Assembly (NCBI RefSeq): GCF_001641265.1
Contig: NW_020167526.1
Location: 186,001-250,000, forward strand
DNA: 64,000 nt
Source: Pseudogymnoascus destructans
Taxonomy: Eukaryota > Ascomycota > Leotiomycetes > Thelebolales > Thelebolaceae
Direction: 5' to 3'
The position numbers and the translations under genes were made by a program. The notes beneath the pieces are model-generated. The model made no database searches, was not told the origin of the DNA, and was given only the letters and a program-made list of their open reading frames with translations. Of this stretch, positions 53,208 through 64,000 are shown piece after piece. How positions within the stretch are numbered: the stretch's first letter is position 1; every line of letters begins with the position of its first letter.

Positions 53208-53890
53208 ATGAAGCTTCTCAGTCTTGTTGCTTGCACTGCGGCATTCCTGTCGACAGTGCCTTCGCCTACCCCATTACCAGCACGACCGTCAACTGCCGCT
53301 CAGGCCCCAGCACGAGCTATACCGTAAAGAAAACCTACAAGAAGGGCGACAGTGTCACGATCAGCTGCCAGAGCGAAGGACTCGTCATCAGCGGAAACAG
53401 CATATGGGACAAGACCACCGACGGCTGCTACGTCGCCGACTACTATGTCAAGACCGGCACCAACGGATACGTGAAGCCCAAGTGCGGATGGCGGCGGCGG
53501 CGGCGGCAACATCCCTGACGAACAACTACCCGTACAAGAGCCAATGCGGCCCCGAGGACAAATGGCACTACTTCAAGTGCCAATGCACCAGCTTCGTCGC
53601 CTGGCGCATCAACGAGCGCCTCGGTATCAAGTTTCATAATCAGTACAAGGGTACCAACTGGGGAAACGTGAACAGTTGGGATGAGGCCGCACGCAAGACT
53701 GGCGTCCATGTTGACAACAACCCCGTCCCTGGATGTATTGCACAGAGCAATGCTGGATCTGCTGGCCACGTCTTACCAAGGTCTCTGGTAACACTGTGAC
53801 TATCGAGGAGTACAACTACAACAAGTACAGGGGTTATTGCACGGGCACAGTTCCCAAGGGCAGGTTCAACTATATCCATGTTAAGGTCTA
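53208..53890 (+). pseudogene. Secreted SH3-type + CHAP amidohydrolase-like protein, broken
   Basis: A signal peptide (MKLLSLVACTAAFLSTV) leads to an SH3b-like module almost the same as that of the lysozyme gene (NSIWDKTTDGCYVADYYVKT), a GGC-repeat linker, and a CHAP domain. The CHAP domain keeps its catalytic Cys in KCQCTSFVAWRI and its His in SAGHV. CHAP enzymes cleave peptidoglycan or related amide bonds, so a secreted antibacterial enzyme is the likely ancestor. Frameshifts lie just after the signal peptide (near 53257), in the GGC repeat (near 53487) and just after the CHAP His (near 53770, about 7 bases lost). Reading then continues to TAG at 53888-53890. Confidence 0.75.
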
Positions 53891-54327
53891 GTTTGTTAGA
53901 GGCGATGTTGACGGCTATTGTTCAGACCATCTTTTAGTGTTAGACTTTCCTTGATATTCTGTACCTATATAGAGCATATTAAAATTATAACGGATTAAAC
54001 AACATTCAGCTTCATGTGACTATACATATTTTTCCCAATCCGGAGATAGAAACGAAAGGTGCTAAGTTGGTTTCCCGTTTATTCACCGTGGTCTCCTGAA
54101 GCAGGATTTAGCTCCACGGGAACTCTTACCGTGGCGGCCGGCCGCCCTTCCACGTAATTCCAGAGTCCTCCCTAACCTCTTCTGTGGTGTTGTCAACGGC
54201 CGGGGTGCTCATTCTCTTGGGTCTATATAAAGAGTGGCGCGATATGTAAACGGAAAGGGGGAATGGTAAAAATACATTACATATTTTACTAACTTATCAC
54301 CGTATTTTACAAGCGAGTGGGCCACAC
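53891..54327. other. Intergenic region
   Basis: 3' region of the CHAP pseudogene. A GC-rich GGCCGGCCGCC block lies near 54137. No gene was seen. Confidence 0.4.
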
Positions 54328-54697
54328 AAGTGAGCCACCCCATTTTACACCTAAATCATGAATTTTGTAACTAAATATCTTAACAACTATTTAGTAGTAA
54401 ACTATAAATATGTATATCTAGCCTTTATAGGCATTTAAAGTGTCTTATTTGAATTTTAAAGCAATTAGGCTTATAGTCATTAAGATACTAAGTTTTAGCC
54501 CCTACTTTAGACCTAAGTCTTAATATTTTAATGACTCCGTACAGTATAAGCCTAATTGCTTTAAAATTCAAATAAGACACTTTAAATGCCTATAAAGGCT
54601 AGATATACATATTTATAGTTTACTACTAAATAGTTGTTTAAGATATTTAGTTACAAAATTCATGATTTTAGGTGTAAAATGGGGTGACCACTCACTT
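54328..54697. repeat. Foldback element (long inverted repeat)
   Basis: Arms of about 145 bp (54328-54474 and 54549-54697) are near-perfect inverted copies around a loop of about 74 bp. The outer ends read AAGTGAG..CCACCCC and GGGGTGACCACTCACTT. It is AT-rich, with no ORF. It resembles a foldback MITE and would form a strong hairpin in RNA or single-stranded DNA. Confidence 0.8.
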
Positions 54698-54968
54698 GAT
54701 AGATACGTATTCCTCATCATATTCACAAACCTCGTTTTCAGCGTCTATCCCCACTGACCTCCTTCCTAGTGTCTATCCTCACCAACCTCCTCCCCAGCCG
54801 CTATACCCAGCGACCTCCATCTCAGCCTCTATCCTCGCCGAGGCTGGGGAGAAGGTCGGCGAGGATAGATACTGACGAGGTGGTCAGCGGGGATAGAGAC
54901 TGTGGAGGAAGTCTATCACTTGGAACTTATAGCATGCGGATTTCCCAACCTTTCACCCTTTCACCCTT
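54698..54968. repeat. Tandem and inverted minisatellite
   Basis: 54735-54840 holds about five degenerate units around CAGC(G/C)TCTATCC..ACCTCC. 54841-54915 carries the same text inverted (GAGGCTGGGGAGAAGG, GCGGGGATAGAGAC). ORFs across it are repeat translations. Confidence 0.6.
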
Positions 54969-55997
54969 TCACTCTTCCATCCCCTCCTCCTCATCCTCAC
55001 TAACCTCCTCCCCAGCCTCTATCGCTCTCTCCCTCCTCTTCCTTGCAGCCTCCCTCTTCCGCTCCAACAACTTCTTCAGCCCCTTCGCCACATTAAACAC
55101 CCCTCCCGTCCCCGACCCACACGCCGCACAACTGGGATCCTTCCTATACCTCCCCAGCGCACACGCCTCGCAGAAGTAGTGCCCGCACCGCGTTACAACC
55201 GGATGCTTATACCCCCCGAGACAAATAATACACGCAAACGGCACGCCCTCCAACTCCGCATCCTCATCATCTTCCTCCTCTTCTTCCCCCATCCCTCGTC
55301 CCGCCCTCGCGACCGTCGTCCCGCCAATATTCTTCTTCCCATTCGTCACAGTCTCCCACTCCTTATCCAGCTGCCACCCAGCCTTATAGTCCTCGCGCGC
55401 ATGCAGATACTTGCAATTATCTCCAAACCCACAGAACCCCGTAGTCTTATAGTCCTTACACACATCCGGCGCAAAGTCCGTCACGGTGATGGTGCGGATA
55501 TTGGTCGGGGCTTTGATGGGCCCGATGTTGCGATTAGGCGCGTCGGGGTTGCGCTGGATGAACGTCGTCTGTTTCTGCGCCGCGAGGCCTTTGTATGTGC
55601 CATCTGGGGCTGCGGGGAGGGCGCGCGTGCTGCCCAAGAGCTGCTTGCTGGAGAATGAGGGCGGGCGCTCATCGAACCACTCGGTCGTCTTGGTGGCGTC
55701 GTTAGCGCTGGTGATGCCGGCGCGGGAGGCGGCGTGGGCGGCGGGGGTGATTTCGGTGGTGGAGGCGGTGGGTTTGGAGGAGGCGGTTATGGTGCCGGTG
55801 TTGTGCTTGCGGCGTTTTATCTTGTGGCCTGCTTCGTCTTCGGAGGAGGAGTAGTCGTCGGAGTCTGAGTTGGCTGGGGGGGGCGTGGCGGGTCGCTTGC
55901 GGATGTTGGATTTGTTCTTGTTGGTGCGCTTTTTGAAGAGGGCTACTGGGGTGGGTGCTTCTTCTGCAGCTTTGGGAGGTGAGGTTGGAGCTTCCAT
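54969..55997 (-). CDS. cwc24: Pre-mRNA splicing factor Cwc24 (RNF113-type)
   Basis: A single exon of 342 aa from the first ATG at 55997 (MEAPTSPPKAAEE). Upstream frame is open for 38 codons but has no ATG. An N-terminal basic stretch (FKKRTNKNKSNIRKR) is followed by the CCCH finger CKDYKTTGFCGFGDNCKYLH, then a RING finger (CIICLGGYKHPVVTRCGHYF..CAACGSG) and an acidic tail (EEVSEDEEEGMEE). Cwc24 joins the spliceosome around activation and guards the 5' splice site; the RING may act in ubiquitylation. The CCCH plus RING order and length match the family. Confidence 0.95.
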   Translation of the reverse strand: MEAPTSPPKAAEEAPTPVALFKKRTNKNKSNIRKRPATPPPANSDSDDYSSSEDEAGHKIKRRKHNTGTITASSKPTASTTEITPAAHAASRAGITSANDATKTTEWFDERPPSFSSKQLLGSTRALPAAPDGTYKGLAAQKQTTFIQRNPDAPNRNIGPIKAPTNIRTITVTDFAPDVCKDYKTTGFCGFGDNCKYLHAREDYKAGWQLDKEWETVTNGKKNIGGTTVARAGRGMGEEEEEDDEDAELEGVPFACIICLGGYKHPVVTRCGHYFCEACALGRYRKDPSCAACGSGTGGVFNVAKGLKKLLERKREAARKRRERAIEAGEEVSEDEEEGMEE

Positions 55998-57202
55998 GGT
56001 GGGTGGTTGAGGGTTGTGGTGAAGTTGTTCTTGGAATGGCGATGGGATAGCCTCGAGGCTGAATAAGAGTTCCGGAGCCTTGTGGAAATGTGGATCGCTT
56101 ATGTAACGCACTTAGATCAAATATTAGCCAATCAAACGCGCGGACCGGTAGTTGTATTTTCCGTTGTTTACATTACATTTGGGATGTAACTTATGTAACT
56201 GGGTACTCTGTACTTCCGTCCCTAATATACCCCTAGTACCCTACTGTTGTACCAAGTACAACCCTCTTACCCTTCACCCTCACCCTCACCCTTAGACCCT
56301 CACCTTTCACCAAGAAAATAGTCAGAACCCCCATACAAGTCTACTGAAAACATCAGACGAACTTTTTTTACTATTCTATATCGCTGCCACCGAATTTTAG
56401 TTGGAATTGTTACTGTACTGACTGTACAGCTGTAATACTTATCAGACAGTGACAGTATTGACATTCTGCCCTTTTGACAAGTCTCTGGAACGCGACCGAG
56501 GATAGTGAGGATCCTCCCCCTGGCAGCAGCTAACTCTTCTGACATGAGATGGAGACAAATCAGCCTTATGGTTAGTCGAGTCTTTTTCTCCTGCACTTTT
56601 ACTCATACTCCACAGAAACATCAAAACATGGAACGTGGGGAATCTGTAGGAAATATAATTAAAATGTCTTGTGATATAGCTGAGCTGAGCTGTTCGCTGT
56701 GTCCGTGTCTCTCGCTTCCAATATGTTGTTTCCACTGGTAATGGCAATCTGTCGGCTACTCTCTCTGCTCTTGACGCGCTTCTACGACCATCGCTCTGTC
56801 CGTGACTCTCCCCATTCACTGACTCAAATCGTCAATCACAGAATCTGAGACGACCACCCGTGAACGAATACCGGGGAAATTAATACAGGACTCTTCCCGC
56901 GTCATCCACGCGTTCTGTGTGGTTGGTTGATCTACAAACGCTACGCCAATATTACACGACCACGGCGATCCCGACTCGCACAAACAACACAGCCCTCTCC
57001 ACAACGACTAACCACGCCCTCGGCCTGGTCGCCATTGTGAAGAACGAGACTAATTCGGCATTTCGCAAACGCAACCCATGAACAGCTTCCCGTAGGGCCA
57101 GACAGGCAGCAAACAAAACGCGAGCGACTCCTTGTGCCTGATCTAGTTTTAGGGAGGCATAGGAAGCTGCTTTAAAGGATCGGGACCTCCGCCGACGACA
57201 TC
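55998..57202. promoter_or_regulatory. Shared upstream region of cwc24 and the ApsA gene
   Basis: 1.2 kb between divergent starts. It contains a short CCCTCACC-type repeat near 56270-56305. No gene is supported; all ORFs inside are short and lack motifs. Confidence 0.4.
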
Positions 57203-60200
57203 ATGGCAGCTACCGACGCCGAACAACCGTACGCCAACATGGCTGCAGGAGACCCCTTCACGTCGAGCACGAGTCACCGCTACTCCAACTTCGACAGTCA
57301 GCTATTCGCGCTTGGCCCAACCACATCTCCGGAGCAAGCAAAGCGGGCATTGGAGGCACATCTCGCAGAGACCGAACGTAGGATACAGGACGCGTCGAAG
57401 CTGGGCACGACGCTCGTTCAGCAGCGAAAGGAACTTGCAGACCGACTGAAGGAGATCGAGAAAGAGCAAGATGAGGGAGAGATCACGCCAGAGCTGAGGC
57501 AGAAATTGGTGGACATCGAGAAGGAGTACAATGAGGTTGGCCGCGAGAGCGCGCGGGCGTTTCTGCCAAAGTCGAGGGTGTCGAGCAGCGAGTTGGCTGA
57601 ATCTCCATTTCCAGTTCAGGGCAAGGTATGCGGTCTTCCATTCACTTTCAATTCACATACTGACCATTCGTGAAGCGATCCGTGAGCCCCTCGAAATTCG
57701 AAAGCCAAGCTACTGCCTCGCCATCCAAGCTGAGCGTACCCAACCGCAAGCAGAGAAACCAGCCCTCAAACCGAGTTCACGATATCGAATTTGCAACCGA
57801 GATCTCTACCTCTCTCTTGTCACAAGTCCGGCACCTACAAGCGCTTCTGGCTGAAAAAGAAGAATCTCTACGAAACGTGAATACCGAAAAGGCACGGCTG
57901 GAGGCAGAGGCCGAGGGATTCAATCAGCGATTACGAGCTCTCGACGAAAGCGAACAACGTTACAAGGACGAGAATTGGAGTCTCGAGACCCAGCTACACG
58001 AGCATATCGCAACCGCCAAAGAAGCAGCTGCTCGCGAGAAGAAGCTTACTCAGAGCCTGAATGCACTCCAAGTTCAGAAGACAACTGCCCAGAAGGATCT
58101 TGACGAAATGAAGCTGAGCCACTCCAAACTGTCCGAGACCCACGCAGCGGCGGTGAAACACCACGATACGGAGCTCGGAGGACTCAAGCGGAACATGGCA
58201 ATGGTCGAGAACGAGCGAGGAGCGCTGCAGCGCAAGATCGAAGACTTGACTGGCCAGAACCATGAGCTTGCCATGGCGGTTGCACGCCAACGTGGTATTG
58301 CAGATGAACAGGAGAGCCAGGATGCCACAGACGAAGACTTCGAGACCGCAGATGACAATGTCACACCTGAGCACTCTCCACCACCGTCGCCAACTAAAAT
58401 GACTCCACGCCATAGCCATCTCGAGGCGGAAACTCTGAAGAGCTCGCTGCATCACGCACACCGAATGATTCAGAGTTTAAAGGGCAACATCCACCGCGAA
58501 AAGACAGAGAAACTGGAGCTTAAGCGGATGCTTCAGGATGCTAGGGACGAACTGGAGATTCGCCGCACAGATGCCGCTTCAGGCTCCATCAAGAAGAGTC
58601 GCAAAATGGACTCCAAGGAGTTCAAGAAGCTCTCTAAGGGCCAACTTGGCGCTCTCCGCAATAGCAGAAGCGAAATCTCTATGAATGATGCTCAATGGGA
58701 AGACCAAGATGGCGAGTCTAGCCCCTCGCGCGCTGCTTCAGCTCGCGTTGCCTCGATGCCTGGCAAATACGCCGAGTCCAGCGGCCAGTTCGAGACCTGC
58801 AACGAGACTAGCGACGCCTTCGAGACGGCCAACGAGCGCGACACCGAGACCGATGACTTCCACACTGGCAATGAGGGTAACACCGACAGTGATGAGCTGA
58901 CTGAGACCGAGAGCGGCGCAAATGTCAGCACCATTCGCGGCCGCCCAGCACCCCTTAACATGGCCGCGAAGCGAAGCTCCTTCCTCAGCACTGCCTCAAC
59001 TTCAGGTGACGAATACAGCTACGAGGAGCTCAGGACACCCGTCCAGTCCCAACCCCAGCGCCTCCGCCTGCGCATGGGCCGCGGATCATCCCGTCGCGAT
59101 CGTATCGCCAGCGAAGAGCCTTCCATCGACAGCAGCCCCGCGGCAAGCAACAACGGCACACCTCAACAACCTGGCCAGAGTCTATTCGCAGAACTTGGCG
59201 ACCTTGGTGGCAGCGATGATGAGTCGGCCATGGGCTCTAGCGTCGATGGCATGACACCTGGACGGAACCGCAGTATCACGCCCGGTGATACACCTGGCGG
59301 CGCGTCCGCGCGCATGTCTGCGCTCGACATTCCCCCTGTTCCGGCGCTGCCAAAGCCAGCTATGGTGGATTCGAGCATGATGACCGACGGCTGGGAGCCC
59401 GCGCCAGCGACACCCCAGAGCGCCGTTCCAATTATTGCTAGCGGCCTTGCCAGCGGCCTCGTAGGCGCCGGGCTCGTCGAGGCTGCCCACCAGTTGACCG
59501 ACAACCGTCTATCTGTGATGAGCGACGTCAGCACTCAGGCCGGCGACGTCAGCGAGCGCTTGGCTGAGTTCCCTACACCCCCTACGCGTTCCGCGCCTCT
59601 TCCGCCTTTGAGCATCTCTACCATCCAGGCAGAGGACATGATGCCCGTTATCCCTGCGCCTGCCACGCCGGTGCAGATGGTGTTCTCGTCTATCGGGACG
59701 TCGCACACTGAGCCGCTAAGCCCAGTCCTACACGTGCCTACGCCTGTTAAGCTTGCGTTTGCGCCGATTGAGGGAACTGAGACGGAGCCCATTGAGAGGC
59801 CGGCGACTGCTGTCAAGATGGAGTTTTCGGGCATTGAGGCTGTGGCGATGGAACCTGTTAGCCCGGTTCTGCGCCCGGTTACGCCTGTCAAGCTTGCATT
59901 CGTGCCTATTGATGCTCTGGATACTGAGCCGATTAGCCCTATTGAAAGGGCTGTCACACCGGTTAAGATGGCATTCTCTTCCATTGAAGCTATGGAGACA
60001 GAACCTATTAGCCCCGTCGAGAAGGTCGTGGCCCCGATTAACATGGCATTCTCTTCCATTGGTGATACTGCCACGGAGCCCGAGTCGCCTGTGAAGAGGC
60101 TAGTGACGCCTGTGGCTTTCGAATTCTCGTCTGTGTCAAATACTGAGACCGAGCCAATTTCTCCCGTCGTCAGACCCGTCACACCACCGCGACCAGTGAC

Positions 60201-62288
60201 GCCTGTTGCTTTCGCGTTCTCATCTGTGTCAAATACCGAGACCGAGCCAATTTCTCCCATTGTCAGACCCGTCACACCACCGCGACCAATTACTCCTATT
60301 GCCCTGGCATTCTCATCCATCACCTCTACGTCAACAGAGCCAATTGAGCCCCCGAGCCCAGCACACAATCACCTCTTGGCAGGTGCTCTCGGAGCAGGTG
60401 CTCTTGGCGCAGGTGCCCTCGGGGTAGGGGCCTTCCTATCAGATAAATCAGACAAGGAGCTCTCAACCCAGAGCCCAGAGACGCCAAAGGGCAAGGGTAA
60501 CTTCAACGGCTTAATGAGCTGGGCGAAGGCTAAAACGCCCGTTGGCCCCCTTATTGCCGAAGACGAGACCCGCCAGTCGCCTAACCAGTCACCGCTGGCA
60601 GAGACGCCAGAGTCGCAGCGCCCATTCAAGGAGTTGTCTGTCAACACAAATGAGAGGCCTCCAAGCAAAGCCAAGCCTGATATGACGAGCTCTACTGCTC
60701 AGACGTCACTTACCTCGGAGGAGATCGATGAGATGCTCTCGAGGAAGAGCGACCGACAATACGATATCCTGACCGAGGACTCGCAGAAGCCACTGTCGCC
60801 CTCACGAACCGTCGTTCCCCCAACAATCCGAGTTCGGGAAAGCATGGGCAGTGTCAGAATTACGCGCCCGAAGGCTTTGGATCTCAGCCTTGACCGTGAG
60901 AACCAGCCCAGCAACAGGCCTGGCAGCTCCGGTAGCTACCGCCGCTCCATCAGCAGCCAACACCCCCCACTGCCTCCAAACCACCAACAGGTCATTGCTG
61001 CAGCCCAGCGGGTTGGATCTTCGTCTAGTAACCACACGGGCATCATGGGTCCTCCACTCCTACCTGCATCAGCCTATATGAATTCCAACTCCCAGCTGCG
61101 CCCGAGGACTCCATCCAGCTCCCGCGGTCCAAGCAGCCCCAAGAACGGCACTACGCCTCGCCCAAGATATCCTGGTGGCGCTGAGCTGAACCCCTCTATC
61201 ACAGGCCGCTCGCGCGCCTCGTCGGTGACCTCCTTCGCCTCCGAAGTGGAGAGCCGCTTCAACCTGCGCGGCGGCCCTACCGAAATCCCCGGCGTGGCTT
61301 CCGGCACCGACCCGCGCATGATCCAGGCGATCACGCAGACCATGATCGGTGACTACCTGTGGAAGTACACCCGCAAGGCCGGCCGTAGCGACATGTCCTC
61401 CACGCGCCACCGCCGCTACTTCTGGGTCCACCCATACACGCGTACTCTGTACTGGAGCGACCGTGATCCTTCGACCGCTGGGCGCAGCGAGCTTAAAGCC
61501 AAGAGCGTCGCCATCGAAGCCGTCCGCGTCGTCACAGACGATAACCCGATGCCACCTGGACTGCACCGCAAGAGTCTTGTCATCCTAACGCCTGGACGCT
61601 CGGTCAAATTCACCTCGCAGACGGGACACAACCACGAGATTTGGTTCAACGCCCTCTCCTACCTCCTTCTGCGCACCGACGACGCTCCCGAGGACACCGC
61701 CGATGAAGCCCCCGACGCCCTGACAGCCGACGACGTCGACGAGTTTAACCCCGGCTTCCGCTCTTCCCGCCGCGGCGGCGCCGCCTCCCTATCCTCCTAC
61801 AACAGCCGCGCCACGCGCAACGAGTCACCCGCCATCCCAGAGCGCCCAACACTAAACAACACCCCTTACAACGGCACCGCGGCGTCGCGCGGGTCGGTGG
61901 TCTCGCGACTGAGCAACTACTGGCGCACGAGCAATGGGGAGGTGTACGGTGCGCGGCGGAGCAGGCAGAGCACGGGGCAGAATAGCATATATGAGACTAG
62001 CGAGGTGCATGATAGTGCCGAGGACGTGCGGGCGATGATCGAGAAGCAGGATCGTGAGAGTGATCGGTTGGAGAATGTGAGGGCGTGCTGTGATGGTGAG
62101 TTTGAATCCCCAGAAGCGTATTTTAGGGGGAGTGGTTGCTAATGACTGTTATAGGACTCCATGACGTGGGACATCTGGCGCACACCCCTACGAGCTCCGT
62201 GCGCAACCGCCTCTCGCAGGGAACGCGCAGCTACACGCCCGGTCCTGGCCAGAGACCGGGCGCGACGAGCAGGCAGAGCGTGCAGTAG
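57203..62288 (+). CDS. apsA: ApsA/Num1-type cortical nuclear-migration protein
   Basis: Three exons (57203-57625, 57676-62095, 62155-62288) encode about 1,658 aa. The N-terminal third is coiled coil (EAHLAETERRIQDASKL; LLAEKEESLRNVNTEKARLE), the part that binds dynein and membranes in yeast Num1. The middle is Ser/Thr/Pro-rich with nine copies of a roughly 28-residue repeat (59670-60350; PVKMAFSSIEAMETEPISP). Near residues 1190-1310 is a PH domain (MIGDYLWKYTRKAGRSDM..RRYFWVHPYTRTLYWS) that binds PI(4,5)P2 at the plasma membrane. The protein anchors dynein at the cortex for nuclear migration and links mitochondria to the membrane. The last exon is short and basic. Confidence 0.9.
59670..60350 (+). 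repeat. In-frame repeats in the ApsA gene
   Basis: Nine copies of about 84 bp, coding (T)PVKMAFSSI....TEPISPV-like units. The seventh and eighth copies are nearly identical at DNA level (about 60109-60290), which suggests recent unit duplication. Copy number may vary between strains. Confidence 0.75.
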
Positions 62289-63154
62289 TGTACCATCATA
62301 CATATAACAGCAGCGGAAAAAATTGAACGGGGGTGGGGAGATACGAGAGCGAATCGAATACCACGAGGTAAAAAACCACACATACCGTCCAGACGGCCAC
62401 GATGTCACGCAATAACCCACTTAGACACGCCTTTTCAGGCCTTTCCTTATAACTCGAACCGCTTTTTTGTCTTATTTAGCTTGATTTTCCCCTTCCGAGA
62501 CGCTCATTTTATTACTTCTGGGAAAGCGTGCGTGCGTGCGTGGGATGGCACAGGACATGGCGCCAGTACGTCGGCGAGAGATTGCGTGGGGTCGTCATGG
62601 ATGCTGCTGATGCATCTTACTTTCTGTACACCTTTTCTTTCTTGCGTGTGAAGATGGAGCGCGGTAATGGTGGGAGTGGTGGATGCAGGTGTACGCTTTT
62701 CTTGATTGAGGGGTTGCGGATACCAGGGGCATGAAATTGTTGCGGGCTGAGGTCGCTGAGAGGCTATCTATTTTCCCCTCTTGGCGCGGAATGGGGAGCA
62801 GAGGCTCGAGATAATTTGCGGGCTGTGGGATGGGGCTTCTGGAGAAAGGGGCCACGGGGAGGGGTTGTTGTATGTAAACTTCGAGATTGTGTGATGATGA
62901 GTTGGCGGTTATGAATTTATGGATTTATGCCTATTTCATCCCTGAACTGTGGTCCCTGTGGTCAGTTTGTGAGCTTAATTAACCTCCGCTAGGAATCGAT
63001 AATACCTGCAAGTCCCCTTATCATGCACGCAGGGTATTGGCACCACTAAACCGCATAATTTCGTTTACTCTAGCATAACTCTATTCTATACTAATGGATA
63101 TCTAGATCTTCAAATCAACAACAGCAGACAGAACTTTTCCCAACAGCTTCAACT
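62289..63154. other. Convergent intergenic region
   Basis: Holds the 3' ends of the ApsA and Ola1 genes, which converge. No gene, repeat or RNA gene was recognised; ORFs inside have no motifs. Confidence 0.4.
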
Positions 63155-64000
63155 CTACTTCTTCTTCGGCGGCGCAACATTGAACTGGAAGTGAATAATA
63201 TCACCATCCTGCACAATATAAGTCTTCCCCTCCTGCCTATACTTCCCCGCCGCCTTAATCGGCGCCATCGACTTCTCCCCATTACAGAGATCATGAAAGT
63301 CCTGATACGCCACGACCTCAGCCTTGATAAACCCGCGCTCAAAGTCGCCGTGGATAACACCAGCAGCCTGCGGAGCGAGCGTACCCTGCTTGATAGGCCA
63401 GCAGCGGATCTCCTTCTCGCCGGCGGTGAAGTAATACTGCAGGCCGAGCTTGTTGAAACCTGTCATGTTAGGATGGGGAGCATGGAGGGGATGGTGGGGA
63501 CATGTACCTTCGTTGGTGATCTTTCCGAGGCGGCTCTGGACCTTGATCTCGGCCATGAAGGCGTCGAGGGCGGGCTTGTCGTCGCGTAGGTTCCACAGCT
63601 TCTCCTCGAACTCGACGGAGAAGGGGATGATGTCTGTGCCTGCGCCGCCGTGGGCCTTGACCCATTCTGCGATCTTGGGGAGGTATTTGCATTTTTGGCG
63701 GAGGTAGTCTTTCATGGTCAGGTTGATGAGGTAGATAACTGGCTTGGTAGTGATGAGGCGGAGCTTGGTATTGTCAGCATTATCTCCGAGGATTATAGTA
63801 TCTAAGACGAACCTTGTCGTTGATCAACTCGATTTCTGGAGTCGTCCACTCTCCATCCCTAACGGGCTTATCCTGCTCCAAGAGCTATAAGGGGTAAGCC
63901 AACTGCACATCTCTACGGGAGAGACGTCGAACTTACCGCCTTGATTTTAGCAGTTGTCTCATCGAACAGCGGCAGCATCTTGAATTTTCCTCCAGCCTTC
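63155..64000 (-). CDS. ola1: Obg-like ATPase Ola1/YchF (5' end outside window)
   Basis: Exons from the right edge: >64000-63937, 63884-63813, 63763-63508, 63459-63155, giving the C-terminal part of the protein. Family segments: RLITTKPVIYLINLTMKDYL, SVEFEEKLWNL, then the TGS-type C-terminal domain (GLQYYFTAGEKEIRCWPIK, GTLAPQAAGVIHGDFERGFI, IIHFQFNVAPPKKK). Ola1 is a cytosolic GTPase-fold protein that prefers ATP and acts in translation and the stress response. The G motifs lie upstream, out of view. All four introns or intron ends seen are GT..AG and keep phase. Confidence 0.95.

Noticed and set aside
55998..56111. 38 extra residues on Cwc24.
   Set aside because: The open frame starts at GTG, and the family N-terminus fits the ATG at 55997.

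Overview
The window comes from a filamentous ascomycete (Pezizomycotina). Introns are about 45-60 bp with GT..AG ends and CTAAC/CTGAC branch sites, and the recognisable genes are typical of that group: NmrA-like, Doa1, Atg3, Cwc24, ApsA/Num1 and BIM1-like. Several transposons carry stop codons best explained by C-to-T change. I cannot name the species. No RNA gene or CRISPR array was seen.

Layout. 1-7.5 kb is a transposon stack: a pogo/Fot1-type relic cut by a solo LTR, then a gag-only LTR element (5-bp TSD GAAGA) whose left LTR holds another solo LTR and whose gag holds an hAT element. 7.7-20.7 kb holds single-copy genes: an FMN/FAD oxidoreductase, a zinc-finger/isochorismatase fusion, an NmrA-like protein, Doa1/PLAA, a STRAP-type WD40 protein and a secreted BIM1-like copper protein. 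21.7-29.7 kb is one host gene of unknown function split by two adjacent TA-inserting pogo elements. The first is dead and carries two solo LTRs; the second is intact with perfect 72-bp inverted repeats. 30.2-38.7 kb holds Atg3, a Sin3-like PAH protein, an F-box protein, a poly(ADP-ribose) glycohydrolase gene broken by an internal inversion of about 0.67 kb, and a sulfotransferase-like P-loop protein.

39.6-46.6 kb is a young Ty3/Gypsy chromovirus with identical 239-bp LTRs and TSD CCAGG. It carries a spliced extra gene on its opposite strand. 47.0-53.9 kb holds two broken, divergent SH3-type peptidoglycan hydrolase genes (GH24 lysozyme and CHAP), separated by a 4.2-kb hAT element with TSD ACTGCAAC. 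That hAT element carries a decayed intron-containing histone H3 gene, a second unknown gene, a transposase remnant and two nested solo LTRs. 54-64 kb holds a foldback repeat, Cwc24, the large cortical protein ApsA/Num1 and the 3' part of the Obg-like ATPase Ola1.

Most host genes here are unrelated housekeeping or metabolic genes. The most notable objects are the hAT element with a histone H3 passenger, the antisense spliced gene in the chromovirus, the inverted PARG gene, and the host gene whose reading frame is exactly restored on paper when the two pogo elements are removed.
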